64,000 nt of DNA from Pristionchus mayeri (GCA_036245805.1 BTRK01000003.1:43452044-43516043), one strand, 5' to 3'; positions 34,860 through 49,116 are shown, counted from the stretch's first letter. A program made the numbers and translations. Notes: generated by a model not told the origin, from the sequence alone.

Positions 34860-37251
34860 CTCAGATTGAGAGTTTACTTCTCCGAGACCATTCGCATCTG
34901 TATCCTCCTCTGTCTTCACTTTTCCATGACCACGAACAGAATCGTCGCGCTGTTCAATCCCGGTAACAACTGAACCAAGATGACTCTGAAAGTTGATAAA
35001 ATCGAACGGATTAACAAAATATATAGATATTTGTTTAAAAACTAAAAACAAATATAATAATAAAACTAAAATAAAAAAAATTAGAATAATATATTTATCT
35101 TACTTCTTGCGCGGGCAGCGCTTCATCGATTGCAGTCTCGTCTTCCATTTTAATCAGCCGAGCTGCACTGAATCGTGGCGTTCCATGTTCTAAATTTTTC
35201 GCATCAACGTTCGGATTTAGTAGCTGATGCAATGGAGCAGCTGGTTGAACAAGATCTGCTGCTTCTTCAGAAATCATGCCGAGAGCTGGAGGTACATGCA
35301 GGCGCAATTTTGTCACTTGGATAATTGGCCCACCCCTCCCATTCTCCCCGAAGAAATTTTGTTTTTATAAATATCGGATCCACCTAAGTAATCGATGATT
35401 AATCGCTTGATTTGACTAAAGCATAGAGCTGTCAATGACCATCGCATGGTGAAGAAAATGCTTGTATCGTTACATCGTCTTACTTGTTCGGAGATGTTCT
35501 CAGCGCCTTTTGCCAGCTCTTCTATATTCCTTGCAATCAGAGCATTGATCATATGCTCGAGCGATTCGCGTATCCCGTAGATGATTTGGCGGAAAGCATT
35601 GTCTCTGAAAATATTGTTTTTGTAATTGTTGTGAACATTATTCGATTCATAAGCCCAATTACCATAATTTTCACTCTTGGATTTTCGTAGAATTATAATT
35701 GTCTAGTGTTTTATATACACTTCATCACCCACCTGTTTGGATCGAGTTCCCAAGCCAATTTTCGCTCTGATTGAATGAATACTACTGTAGATTGAAAATT
35801 CTAAAGGAAAACAAATTGGGAACCTATTCTCACTATCATAAAAAACGCAATGTTACTTCACAATTATGAATTCCTGAGCAAATGAAATCGTAAGGGTTTT
35901 AACTCTCAGAATGTGATTCATGTTACGTTAATACAATTAAAATTGTTTCTCTTTGTCGTTCGCTTTTCTAAATATCAAAAAGCACAACAACCGCACCGAT
36001 TCGACAATTCCTTCCTTATCCACAGTATCCATAAGTCGCAGTGATTTGGTTAGCAGGGTTCCCAAGGGAGAATCCAATCGCGAAAGGTTTAGTGCCTATA
36101 ATATAATACTTTATTTTTGATAATGTTACCATTACCAATAGTATGTTTGAAATATCGTTGAATATCGATGTGCATGCTTAATTGTGAATATTAACATGAA
36201 CAACCTGGTTACCTGTCGAGTCCAATCTTCGACGGCGAGCGTAGAGGCATTTCCATTCAGCCCTTCTCGATTCTCCTTTGCCCGCAGTGATCCGACCATT
36301 CTCTCAAGATGCGCGCTAGTTTTGTAGATCACGTAACGAAGAGGGTCGTTCCTTAATGTATTTTCTCAATATATTTTAATGTTGCATTACCGCCGACCTT
36401 AGTTCACTATGCAAATGTAGTTAATATACTAAATGTGTGCTCTGAGGAATATACAACCACAAATAGTGAGAGTTTTAAAGCTGTACATGCCGCTCAACCG
36501 AACATAGATCGCTTGGTCCTAAGTTCCACAGACGCATCTCATGCTATTCACGCCCGCGCAATGTACATTGAACGCGCAGGGTTGTGGCTAGTTCCATTGC
36601 ATTTCACTCGTTCTACGTAGTTATCGCCTCGTTGCCGTTCTGAATTCGATACAGAATCCCATTGAGAGCGCAGGAGAATGTATTTTCCCTTTCGTTTCTT
36701 TGTTGTTTTATTGTACGACCCCCATTGTTTTCTTTTTCGACCTGGATAAAAATGATGATGATGATGATATTCGTGGTAGGACATGCATTCCTTCCCCGGA
36801 GTACAAATTAACTCACTTATTTTGGACGAGATTCATAGCCAGTTCCCGTTCGCGACTCATATATGCCAATCCAAATCCCAGACTCTGCAAGAAGTTTTCG
36901 TGTTATTTTGCGAAAGCAGAATATCAAAAATTGAAATTTTTGTGATTATTTTTCATACTTTCAATCTCATTTCTCACTCTCTTTTTTCGCTCTGTCCGAT
37001 AGGTGAGAGAGCATGCAAATTGAAAAGAGCACGCAACGATACCATCACCAGGTCGGATTTAAACTATGACGTCATGTCGCAATCGATATATCGCAGACGG
37101 CTTGGCGTCATAATTCTTCTCCGGCCTAGTGCCGTCACAAGTTAACACCTACCTCCGCATTAACTCCCTCCTTCTCCACTGTATCCATCAGACTGAGCGT
37201 TCTCGTAAGCACCGTGCACATTGGAGGATCCGAACTCGAGAGGTTTAGAGC
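34860..37251 (-). CDS. N-terminal exons of the zinc-finger gene, with exon duplication
   Basis: Minus-strand exons in order: 37,153-37,251, 36,817-36,884, 36,213-36,351, 35,997-36,095, 35,733-35,784, 35,484-35,604, 35,104-35,315, 34,860-34,985. The first three and the next three are paralogous sets: LNLSSSDPPMCTVLTRTLSL versus LNLSRLDSPLGTLLTKSLRL (each exon 99 nt); MSRERELAMNL versus SERKLAWEL; LRYVIYKTSAHLERMVGSL versus FRQIIYGIRESLEHMINAL. So a three-exon module was tandemly duplicated. The domain is helical-looking and not recognised. The 5' start lies beyond 37,251 and was not found; a few junction phases do not match, so some exon edges are approximate. Confidence 0.6.
36960..37135. mobile_element. 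Two short hairpin MITEs
   Basis: 36,970-37,033 is a copy of the GAGAGAGC(G/A)TGCAAA(C/T)TGAA hairpin family. 37,049-37,135 is the TATGACGTCATGTCGC family, bounded by AGGTCGGAT and CTAGTGCC. They sit in the first recognised intron of the zinc-finger gene. Confidence 0.6.
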
Positions 37252-37648
37252 CTGGAATACGACTGATGAAATGCGTCTCATTTTCTAGAGCCTATATTAA
37301 TGTTCAATTAGGCTGTTGCAAATGTCTTGTGGTTTTTTGGGTCAGTACTTTGAACGATCATAATTCGCGTGTCTCAAATCTCAATGGCCAATAAACGTGG
37401 TGTTGTTTAGGGATATACTTGAATTTTGCTCACGTATATTTCAATCAAACGGATCATTCAACCAACGCAAGCAATTGTGATTAACCCAATTGCAAAAGAA
37501 CCACAAAATTAAATTTATTTAAATTTATTTATCTAGATATTTGAAGGGAAAATTCATGAAACAACTTCATAATGTTTGGTGAGAAGTACCATTGATGTTC
37601 TTTCAAAAAATAGGTTAGACCTGTCATGTGAGTGCGTTTGAAACAAAT

Positions 37649-38581
37649 TACATGATAGGAGCCCGTTCGCGTAAGAGTCGAACAAAGTGTTGGAGGGTCT
37701 GGCACACCAAATTTTCGAAAAGTTGTAGAAAGGGGTTGTCGAAGGTGCTGATCATTTTGTTCAAATAAATTTTGCACGAATCTTCTTGAAAATTGTAAAT
37801 ATGATAGCTAGTGCCACTACGAAGCCGCAGTCACCAAAATATCACATGCTTTTCATGAGAGCATTATCATTTCGACGATCTCGAATATAAGGTAGAAACC
37901 AAAGCCACGAAATATATGCTGAGATGCGCTGTGCTCTGGGGATTATTTTTCGTATACTATGTGTTGGGTTAAAGCTAGACATTTTTTCGCTATACCTCGC
38001 TTTCCGACGCATTTATCAGCTTTATGCCGATAATTCAATGGGCGAGAGAGGAAAATGAAGAATAATTTAATTATCTGACCCGTTCGAATGAGGCAGAACA
38101 AAGGAATTAGATTCATTCTACACCATCACCCATTGAATTATCGGCATTGAGCTGATAAATGCGTCGGAAAACGAGGTATAGCGAAAAAATGTCTAGCTTT
38201 AACCCAACACATATTATACGAAAAATAATCCCCAGAGCACAACGCATCTCACCATATGTTTCGTGGCTTTTGTTTCTACCTTATATTCGAGATCGTCGAA
38301 ATGATAATGCTCTCATGAAAAAGCATGTGATATTTTGGTGACTGCGGCTTCGTAGTGAAACTAGCTATCACATTTACAATTTTCAAGAAGATTCGTAAAT
38401 CGGTTGCCGGGATATGGGCAGAAGTCTAGATGCAGCCCATGTGCAGCCTGGCTTAACCGGATGAATTGGTGCAAAATTAAGTTGAACAAAATGATCAGCA
38501 CCTTCGACAACCCCTTTCTACAACTTTTCGAAAATTTGGTGTGCCAAGATTTGTTCGACTCTTACGCGAACGGGCTCATAG
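37649..38581. mobile_element. Large foldback element
   Basis: A 0.93-kb palindrome centred near 38,075. GAGCCCGTTCGCGTAAGAGT on the left is inverted at the right end. A ~70-bp segment at 38,398-38,465 has no partner in the left arm and looks like a later insertion. No reading frame of note. Confidence 0.8.
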
Positions 38582-38589
38582 CAAAAATA

Positions 38590-40055
38590 TGAGCAGACCC
38601 AGGCTGCATGTGACTTGTACCTGCTTTTCTGAATGGAGGACCAAGCATACAGGCTCCGTCATGTGTGCGCTGTATGCACCCACGAAGAGGCTATATCCTC
38701 ATAAGAAATATTGGCGCCTGCTTGTTTCCCCTTTCAGAAAATCGGAATTCCTCATTTTTCAGAAATATGCAAAGTGAACATAGAAATGCATCATGCAGTC
38801 ATTTTGCAGATCAACTCATTCCTCGAAAGGATCTAATTTCCAGCATCCATAAGAAAAATTATGTATAGGGTAAAGATGAGAGCTTCATATAACCACCATG
38901 AATTGAGCGTTCATGCTTCATAGGAAATAGAATATTGAAAATGTTGCATTTTCGATGGATGAATTTTCGAAATTTTAACTGGATCCTGTTCTCGCCTCTC
39001 TGATTGGGCAATGTTGATATGGTGCGAATATGAAAGAGTAGATACGATAGTTACGATAGTTGATTCAACAGCTCAATTTCGAAAATTCTGCCGGAAAAGA
39101 GCAGGTAGATTAGCGCGTTCGTTCTCGAAAACTAAACCAGTCAATATTTTTGGTGAAAAGATGAGGAAGGAACTCCTCGTTCACGTTCTCTATGTTAGAT
39201 CCTATAGCCACAAGGTCGAGTTCATCAGACTTTGTTCCATATGCAATGGAAAAACACGTGTTTTTCAGACGCAATAATATATTTACGAGCGAGAGATTTC
39301 TGATTCTGAGACGGCAATGAAAATAGCTCGATAATGGCCGTTTTGCGTGAGGGATATCTAGTCTTTCTGTTCCTTGAAATCGCGTCCTTCACTGTCCGCT
39401 AGAACTCGCCGCGATTCTGTTCAATGTATCTTCATTTTACACGCTGTATAGACCGTTCCAATGGCGAGAGAGAGAGAGAGTGTGTGTGTAGAGTGAAGAG
39501 ACGACTGCCCTCATTGTACAACTGTTGAGTTTGTCGCGGGAGTAAGGAGAGACCTCCTCCTTCCCACCTCCTTCATACACGCCGAAACACCGCTCCCCTT
39601 AAGCGCATTTGCCATGTAGATGCTAGTCGCGAAGGAGGCGTTCGTTTATTCCACATTGAACGATTAAGATTACAGCTTTAGAACTCTAGATTACACCATT
39701 AGAGTACTACACAGCAAACAGCAGCCGTAGTTGCGCCGAGCTTCCTTCGCTCGTTGCCGCTGACAAACAGCCAATCTCCTTCAGAGCATTCAAGTTTCGT
39801 GGTAAGCGGATGCGATATGATCTTGTCGCTGCCGATCGTCTACGATTCATTCATTAATAAGATTGGATAGGCGCGCACAACAGTTCGGTAATCTACCATG
39901 TGATTGGCATATTCACAATCGCGTTGCAACGATGTAGCGCCTCCCTTTTCCCTATTTTCACAATCAGCCGAAGGAGAGGCGTTGCAATTGTGGCCGTCGG
40001 GTAATTTTCATTCTCTCTCTCTCATTTTTTTGCAAAGTGCCATTTCCTCTTGAGC
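38590..40055. other. Intergenic, no supported gene
   Basis: An 88-codon plus frame (39,011-39,277) has no recognised motif or splice context. A short GAGAGAGAGAGTGTGTGTG microsatellite lies at about 39,468-39,492. Possible 3' exons of the minus-strand secreted protein gene could be here (for example CGGCAACGAGCG... near 39,760) but none is convincing. Confidence 0.35.
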
Positions 40056-40059
40056 ATAC

Positions 40060-40387
40060 CTTCATCGCAAACGGATACGTCGCACCGCAGGAAGCTGAGG
40101 TCTCCGTGATTGTAGCCTTTCCGTGCTTCGCGAGATTGGTGTTCGGGTTATTCTTCAGTTGCTCAGCCGTAATCTCACTCAGATCCGCAAATTCTGAACG
40201 AAAATTATTAGCTAAATCCTGGAGAATACTAGAGAAGTTCACTATTTTCGTTCTCATCAAATCTGGAAATTTTGGACTCACTTTTCGGCTCATTTTTGGG
40301 CTCATTATTGAGTTTCGGCGAATGTGGCGCGCAGCAGAAGACAGCAGCAGCAAGGAGAAAGAGGAGAAGAAGAGTCTTCAGGGACAT
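40060..40387 (-). CDS. Small secreted protein (5' exons)
   Basis: Exon 40,282-40,387 starts MSLKTLLLLFLLAAAVFCCA, a textbook signal peptide, followed by PHSPKLNNEPKNEPK. It splices in phase (GTGAGT; gttcag) to exon 40,060-40,193, a hydrophilic segment (LSEITAEQLKNNPNTNLAK, then TSASCGATYPFAMK) ending at a GTATGC donor. The last exon was not identified. The product should be exported; no family recognised. Confidence 0.65.
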
Positions 40388-40688
40388 GATGAGGAAGGGA
40401 TTATGCGCATGCCGGTGTGGGGGCAGTTCTTATGTATCCGCCGCGAGCCATTGTGAGCCGAGGAATTTTTGACTTTTATCTCTCCACTCTCCTGTCTTCC
40501 TGTCCTGTCTCTCCTATACTCGCTTGCCTCCGAACTCGCTTGCGATTGGTCGCACTTTCTCCCACTTTCTCCCATATCCGCTGATATCCTTAATCTTTTT
40601 ACGTTCTTCCCAAGAGGTTGACATTTCTACGGGCAACGACAGATCGATGCAACTCGATTCAAGCTCGCTCTAGAAACAAGAAAAGCGG

Positions 40689-41790
40689 GGGGGTGACAAA
40701 ACGGCAACGACAAAACGGCAACACGGCTTATTTACGACAAAACGGCAACGACATAACGGCAAGCGACAAAACGGCAACGGATCATAACTCAATGGGGAGT
40801 TGTCCTAGAACATCGGGAGTGGTCTGTATCTTATCAGTGTATTTTCCCCGTTATTATCAATAACATGATCTTTGATCTTTTGGGAGTCGACGACAAAACG
40901 GCAACGAGCCATAACATCACTCAAAATCATCCCACAGCTCTCGGATCGGTACCAATCGATAGCTAATGATCTGATCTATCCATTCTACATCTGATCTTTG
41001 ATCTTTGGTCAACAGACGACAAAACGGCAACGAGCCATAACATCACTCAGAATCATCCCACAGCTCTCGGATCGGTACCAATCGATAGCTAATGATCTGA
41101 TCTATCCATTCTACATCTGATCTTTGATCTTTGGTCAACAGACGACAAAACGGCAACGAGCCATAACATCACTCAAAATCATCCCACAGCTCTCGGATCG
41201 GTACCAATCGATTGCTAATGATCTGATCTATCCATTCTACATCTTATCTTTGATCTTTGGTCAACTGACGACAAAACGGCAACGAGCCATAACATCACTC
41301 AAAATCATCCCACAGCTCTCGGATCGGTACCAATCGATTGCTAATGATCTGATCTATCCATTCTACATCTGATCTTTGATCTTTGGTCAACAGACGACAA
41401 AACGGCAACGAGCCATAACATCACTCAGAATCATCCCACAGCTCTCGGATCGGTACCAATCGATTGCTAATGATCTGATCTATCCATTCTACATCTGATC
41501 TTTGATCTTTGGTCAACTGACGACAAAACGGCAACGAGCCATAACATCACTCAGAATCATCCCACAGCTCTCGGATCGGTACCAATCGATTGCTAATGAT
41601 CTGATCTATCCATTCTACATCTGATCTTTGATCTTTGGTCAACTGACGACAAAACGGCAACGAGCCATAACATCACTCAAAATCATCCCACAGCTCTCGG
41701 AGCGGTACCAATCGATTGCTAATGATCTGATCTATCCATTCTACATCTGATCTTTGATCTTTGGTCAACTGACGACAAAACGGCAATAAT
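40689..41790. repeat. Left end of composite MULE: 126-bp tandem array
   Basis: The end begins with closely packed GACAAAACGGCAACG motifs (40,692-40,790) and a ~110-bp unique piece. Seven units of exactly 126 bp follow, starting at 40,889, 41,015, 41,141, 41,267 and so on. Each unit opens with GACGACAAAACGGCAACGAG and contains CACAGCTCTCGGATCGG. Units differ at only a few bases. The same array occurs inverted at 49,117-49,527 and 51,656-51,963, making these the iterated terminal inverted repeats of the element. Confidence 0.85.
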
Positions 41791-42313
41791 TCCGAGTAAT
41801 ATGCAAGCTTGCACATGAGCGTGCTTTTTACTCTTCCCTCTTTTCGAGTTGTTTTTTGATCTCTATACACAGCATTCTGACTCGACAGAAAAGGGAGCTG
41901 AGTCGAACTGCAATGAGTATACTTGAAATCCTTCTGAAACATAAAATCTCCCTCCGTGAATCGCCCTCTCGGTGAACGGAACAGACTAGGCTGATTTGTG
42001 TTTCACTCCAACTATGAGACGCAAAAGTGTTCAGAGTGATCAAATTGGGGGCATTATTTTATGTTTCAGAGGATTCCCAAATATTGAAGATCTTTCAAAC
42101 AGCCTATTTGCAGTTCGGGTTTTCGCGGGAAAATTCAAAATATTAATCCCTTTGTCTACCCTTATCTGGAGAGAACAATGGGGGGTCAGAACGCTGTGTA
42201 TATGTTCGTAGAATATTTTGCTTAAAACAATTACACATTTCCTGGTCTTAATTTATTTGTATAACACTTCTCGGATTATCAAAGAGTAAATGGGATGAAA
42301 ATGATGCATTAGT

Positions 42314-43356
42314 TCTTCTGATTCAACATCAAAACAATATAAATTTCGAACATAATTTCACAAAATATCTTCCTATTTACTCTAGTATATGCGCAACTTC
42401 AAAATTATGAATAATGTGGAAATGACTTCAGAATGGAGTGCAAATATGGGTTGACAATGCAATAATATGGTCTACGATGGATTGACCCATGCGGCCATTT
42501 GAGACAGCGTTGTATCTACGCGTATGGCGTCTAGTCACCTGGTCACTTTGCGGGTATGCCTGAGCAATTGTGAGCTGCTGCAGCCTGGCCGTTTCATGCT
42601 TGGCAGTGTATACTTTATCATGTTCGAGTAGAATTGCCGCCACTTTTTGAGCAGCTGAATCCGCTGGGGCAGACTACAAGAAAAAAATGTAAAAAAATCC
42701 ACGACTATGCCTTACCTGCAGCTTACTGTTGAATGACTCAATTGTAGAGTTTCCAATCTGCATTTTCGCAAGAACTGGATCATGAATTGACCATGTTTGG
42801 GGGGGATACATCGGAGAAACCCGTACACCATTGGGAGCCTTCACCCCAACATAGGTTCTTTCGAAATATTCGTACAGATCTGCACAAATTCAAAAAAAAC
42901 CCCACAATACGTTCCCTACTTACCCTCGACCTTGACATATCTAGCAGCCGAAATTATAGGATAAAAATAATCTAGCGCTTCATTTTTCAATTCTTCGAAG
43001 TACGAAGGAATATCGTTCGCATGGACAAGGCTCAACGCCATGAGGCCTTTGAAGTATCGCTTTGTCCTGGGCGCACTATAGAAATCGGTCAGTTTCAAAG
43101 ACTGAAATAAATTCGATAACGTTCATGTTCAACTAATAGTTCTAACTTGAATTTTGCGTAAAACTGCCTGGTAGAGATGAAATGCACAACGAGAAATTAC
43201 AGTGGTGGGGAAAACGTTAAGGAATCCACTCGACAATGCATTCTCAAAATCTAAAGCAAGCACTCAAATTAGCTGCCAAATAAGCATATACTAACCACAA
43301 GAAAGAGTCAACGGCGAGGGAACGCCTTGTGCATTCAACCATGCAAATACATTCTC
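42314..43356 (-). pseudogene. Truncated second copy of the MULE transposase 3' part
   Basis: This 1,043-bp stretch matches 46,792-47,834 base for base apart from a handful of substitutions and a small A-run change. It carries part of exon 6 and exons 7-10 of the transposase (SLKLTDFYSAPRTKRYFKGL; stop at 42,428), but no 5' exons. It abuts rDNA at its right edge (...ACATTCTC|GCCCG). Confidence 0.9.
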
Positions 43357-44076
43357 GCCCGTACAGACCGGTCCTTAGAGCCAATCCTTATTCCGAAGGT
43401 AGGGATCTAATTTGCCGACTTCCCTTATCTACATTATTCTATCGACTAGAGGCTACGAACTTTGGAGACCTGCTGCGGATATGGGTACGATCGGTAATGT
43501 GAATTGAATTGCTCCCTTGGCTTTTCAAGGGCCATGCATAATACACGGGACACCACAGAAACCGTGGCGCTATACGGAAACAACGTCCCTATCTCCGGCT
43601 GAACCGTTTCCAGGGAGTCCGTTCCTTAACTAGAGAAGAGATCTCTAGCCCGGATCACACATGGCATCGCCAAGTTCGAATGCGTTACCGCCAATGCAAG
43701 CTTGCGCCTACAAATTCACATTTACCGGAACGGGAATGTTAACCCGTTTCCCTTTCGATATTAGACGAGAAGCACGAAGCTCGACGTCAATGATACAAGG
43801 CATTAGCCAGTATCTTAGGATCGACTAACCCACATTCAACTACTGTTCACGTGGAACCCTTCTCCACTTCAGTCATCAAGATTCTCACTTGATTATTTGC
43901 TACTACCACCAAGATCTGCACCGATGGAAGCTCCAGCTGGGCCTACGCCCTAAGCCTTCGACGCTAACCACCGCGACACACCTACTCGTTGAGGCCAGAC
44001 GCACGAAACGTACAAGCCAACAACGGTTGGTCTTAGGTCCCCCGCTCAAGCGCCATCCATTTTCGGGGCTGATTGA

Positions 44077-44110
<34 letters not shown>

Positions 44111-44720
44111 ATTCCGACTTCCATGGCCACCGTCCTGCTGTCTATATCAATCAACACCCTTTATGGGGTCTCATGAGCGGAGAGTTAGGCACCTTATCCC
44201 AACGTTTGGTTCATCCCACATCGCCAGTTCTGCTTACCAAAAATGGCCCACTTGGCACTCGTTTTCGCAGCCACGGTTCACTTAAGCAACCGCGACATCA
44301 TACCCATTGAAAGTTTGAGAATAGGTTAAGAACATTTCGTCCCCAATTCCTCTAATCATTAGCTTTACAAGATACAACAAACATAAGTGCCAGCTATCCT
44401 GGGGGAAACTTCGGTGTGAACCAGCTACTAGATGGTTCGATTAGTCTTTCGCCCCTATACCCGAGTCCGACGATCGATTTGCACGTCAGAACCGCTTCGG
44501 ACTTCCATCAGAGTTTCCTCTGACTTCGTCCTGCTCAGGCATAGTTCACCATCTTTCGGGTCCTAGTGTGTACGCTCCATCTCCACACCACTGCAAGCAG
44601 TAGGCATGGGACTATGTTGCGCCGCCAGCCGAGACTAACGGATCACATATCAGACGAACAAGCCGCCCTTCACATTTATTGCGCCAATAGGTTTTGATAC
44701 CCAATGACTCGCGTACATAC

Positions 44721-44752
<32 letters not shown>

Positions 44753-45133
44753 GGATAGGTGGTCGACTTTCACATACCGGGATTGGACCATAGGCGAGCA
44801 ACCACTGATCAACACACGTACGAGGCAGCCAGACATGTCCGACTACCAAGCAGAGCGCTAACCAACAGCCGAACGCGCAGAGGCCTGGCCAACATTACGC
44901 TTAGCAAGCACATCAACTTCCGACAACAAAACACTACCAGGCCGAAGCTTGGGTGACTCTGAAGCCTTCAGAAGGGCTCGCCAAACGTCCCAGCACGTAC
45001 CGACAATGAATGCGCAGACGATCACGAGTCGAAACCCGATCACGACTACTGAACACTGCCAGTTTCGTCAACTCTATCCGCTTAGCCCCACATGGTTTCA
45101 CATTCTCTTGAACTCTCTCTTCAAAGTTCTTTG

Positions 45134-45165
<32 letters not shown>

Positions 45166-45485
45166 AAATCCTGGTCATATTTAGCCTTAGATGTGGTATA
45201 CCACCCACTTTGAGCTGCACTTCCAAGCAACTCTACTCCAAGACACGCCCAACTGGCCAAGTCGAGATCCGTACGGGCCTAGCACCCACTACGGGAAGAC
45301 GCGTTCGAACGCACTTCGGACCTCAACGAAAACCAGACAGACGCGCCTATACGTGACACCTCGCTACAGGTAAGACCTGAGCGATTACACGCTGGGCTTT
45401 TCCCGTTTCACTCGCCGTTACTCAGGGAATCCTTGTTAGTTTCTTTTCCTCCGCTTACTGATATGCTTAAGTTCAGCGGGTAGTC
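43357..45485 (-). rRNA. 28S rRNA, 5' about 2.1 kb
   Basis: The reverse complement starts GACTACCCGCTGAACTTAAG, the invariant 5' end of large-subunit rRNA, and proceeds through conserved blocks (GGCGAGTGAAACGGGAAAAG; AATGGATGGCGCTTGAGCG; GATAAGGGAAGTCGGCAAAT). It stops abruptly at 43,357 within the molecule. The sequence appears highly conserved, so the copy is probably young. It cannot give a normal rRNA because it is truncated. Confidence 0.9.
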
Positions 45486-45880
45486 ATGCATGAGATTAGG
45501 TTGATTCATACTAGAATCCTCATAGTCAGCCTTCTATGGACGCTCAAGTTTCGCCCGTACACGATGCACGACGGGAATAGGGTAATGCACGAGAGCAAGC
45601 CAAGAGCGGCGGCTTACGACACGCAACGTCCTATCACAAAACGACAGACAGAAGGCACGACGAGGTGCGGTTTGCAAACAAGTTTGCAAGTGTTGCCACT
45701 ATAGATCTGATGACGGGAACTTACCAAGAAGCTCGCGCCACGACAAAGTCACTCGAGAGTGACACAATAGTACATTCAACACTAATCCATACATGCCGAC
45801 GATTTCTCGCCGGCGCAATGTGCATTCAACGATTTCGTGCTCATTGAATCTGCAAGTTTCTGCTTCGCGAATTCTGCTTC
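45486..45880 (-). rRNA. ITS2 plus 3' half of 5.8S rRNA
   Basis: Directly upstream (minus strand) of the 28S start. About 45,785-45,880 matches the 3' part of 5.8S (CTTGCAGATTCAATGAGCAC; GAATGCACATTGCGCC). The rest down to 45,486 is ITS2-like. The 5' half of 5.8S, ITS1 and 18S are missing: the 5.8S is fused to 28S sequence at about 45,880. Confidence 0.75.
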
Positions 45881-46791
<911 letters not shown>

Positions 46792-46905
46792 TCTTCTGAT
46801 TCAACATCAAAACAATATAAATTTCGAACATAATTTCACAAAATATCTTCCTATTTACTCTAGTATATGCGCAACTTCAAAATTATGAATAATGTGGAAA
46901 TGACT

Positions 46906-48823
46906 TCAGAATGGAGTGCAAATATGGGTTGACAATGCAATAATATGGTCTACGATGGATTGACCCATGCGGCCATTTGAGACAGCGTTGTATCTACGCG
47001 TATGGCGTCTAGTCACCTGGTCACTTTGCGGGTATGCCTGAGCAATTGTGAGCTGCTGCAGCCTGGCCGTTTCATGCTTGGCAGTGTATACTTTATCATG
47101 TTCGAGTAGAATTGCCGCCACTTTTTGAGCAGCTGAATCCGCTGGGGCAGACTACAAGAAAAAAATGTTAAAAAATCCACGACTATGCCTTACCTGCAGC
47201 TTACTGTTGAATGACTCAATTGTAGAGTTTCCAATCTGCATTTTCGCAAGAACTCGATCATGAATTGACCATGTTTGGGGGGGATACATCGGAGAAACCC
47301 GTACACCATTGGGAGCCTTCACCCCAACATAGGTTCTTTCGAAATATTCGTACAGATCTGCAAAAATTTTAAAAAAACCCCACAATACGTTCCCTACTTA
47401 CCCTCGACCTTGACATATCTAGCAGCCGAAATTATAGGATAAAAATAATCTAGCGCTTCATTTTTCAATTCTTCGAAGTACGAAGGAATATCGTTCGCAT
47501 GGACAAGGCTCAACGCCATGAGGCCTTTGAAGTATCGCTTTGTCCTGGGCGCACTATAGAAATCGGTCAGTTTCAAAGACTGAAATAAATTCGATAACGT
47601 TCATGTTCAACTAATAGTTCTAACTTGAATTTTGCGGAAAACTGCCTGGTAGAGATGAAATGCACAACGAGAAATTGCAGTGGTGGGGAAAACGTTAAGG
47701 AATCCACTCGACAATGCATTCTCAAAATCTAAAGCAAGCACTCAAATTAGCTGCCAAATAAGCATATACTAACCACAAGAAAGAGTCAACGGCGAGGGAA
47801 CGCCTTGTGCATTCAACCATGCAAATACATTCTCATATGTCGCTGTTGTCTTCGAGGAAAGAAAGGCATACAGGCAAGGAGTGAGAAGGTTATCTTCCTA
47901 ATTAGTTCAAAATAAATATCTAGGAAAAGAATTTCAAAATGCAACCTGTACTCCCACAATGAGGATCTGTGCAAAATCGTGTGGAGCTGCGAAGAAGGTG
48001 CCGTCAGCGCTCCAATCGGGCACTGTGCGAAGCAGTCTCAGGCCTATCAAAAGATTAAATAAATTTCAAAATAATATTATTTTCAAAGAATATATTATGG
48101 GGAAGCAAAACACTACCTGCATCACTGAGTAGAATTTTGTGCGCTCCCGCATCCCCTTTGCGAAATAGATGACAATTATCTTCTCGAAGGAATGTAATAT
48201 CTGTAAGAGTTTAATGAATCAAAGCAATTGAATTTCCTTGCTCGAGTTATTAAAAAGGTAAGGCTTATGAGATGATCAACCTACCGAATTTGGATGCGTC
48301 TAATGTAGCAGGACAGACTTTGATCCCCCGGACTTCCCCACTTCTCTGTACCGATCTGGTAATTGCCGATGCATTTAAATGGGGCTTCAGGTGCGGCGGC
48401 GCATTGATGACATTGCTTTTGATCACATCGGCAGTAGATATTCCGATTTTTCTGTCATCTTGTGCCTTCTTGCGTACATTGCGAATCTGAAAACGAGTAT
48501 TTCCGCAAAGAAATGTGTAAATTAAAATAAATATTACCTCGTCTCCGGGATCTGGCGGAAGATGAACCGGCTTATGGTCATTGTAGATTGTCAATTTCCC
48601 GTTGATCATCTTTGCCTTGCCGGCGCATTTGTACGTCAAGCATCTTAAATCTTTCGTTAAAAGAATACTCTGAACCATTCTTAAGACACGGACAAAAATA
48701 GAAGGTAAATAATTACCGGTACAGCTGCTGCCCGCTTTTATCGACATGATATTTTCGATATTCGAATCCTCCGTCGTCATAAACGATCAATTTGCCCTTG
48801 TTGCTAACAGAAGCAGTAGCCAT
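46906..48823 (-). CDS. FLYWCH-MULE transposase
   Basis: Ten exons join in phase: 48,717-48,823, 48,538-48,643, 48,285-48,486, 48,117-48,200, 47,946-48,043, 47,774-47,897, 47,625-47,728, 47,402-47,579, 47,194-47,357 and 46,906-47,151. They give 470 aa plus stop. The N-terminus is a FLYWCH-type finger (FEYRKYHVDKSGQQLYRCLT, then YKCAGKAKM). The MULE domain follows, with WSADGTFFAAPHDFAQ (first Asp), PCLYAFLSSKTTATYENVF, DFENALSSGF (second Asp) and AISRCAFHLYQAVFRK (C-x2-H). The later LKGLMAL-like segment and TIESFNSKLQ supply a candidate Glu. Mutator-type transposases cut and paste their elements. The coding chain looks intact. Its terminal repeats are the flanking 126-bp arrays. Confidence 0.85.
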
Positions 48824-49116
48824 CGTGATTACCTTTAAATTAAATATGAATAATTAAAAGTATAAAAAAAATCAAAATAGCAAACAAAAATACAACTAAA
48901 TTCGACTTATGTTCAATGTGAAACAAGTTAAAACGTGTTTTGGAATCGATCGAGTCGATCGATATGCACTTGGCTACACCGTAACCTCAACAAACGTGCT
49001 CAAATTTAAAAAAACTGCAAGAAAATGTTTCTTTATATATCACCAAATATATTGTTCATTTTGCTCGACATTAGTAATAAATGAGAGGAATCTTGTTTTC
49101 ATTACATTAACTCAAT

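Noticed and set aside
40889..41790. A CRISPR-like array
   Set aside because: The 126-bp units are repeated end to end with no unique spacers, in a eukaryotic genome, and recur inverted beside a MULE.
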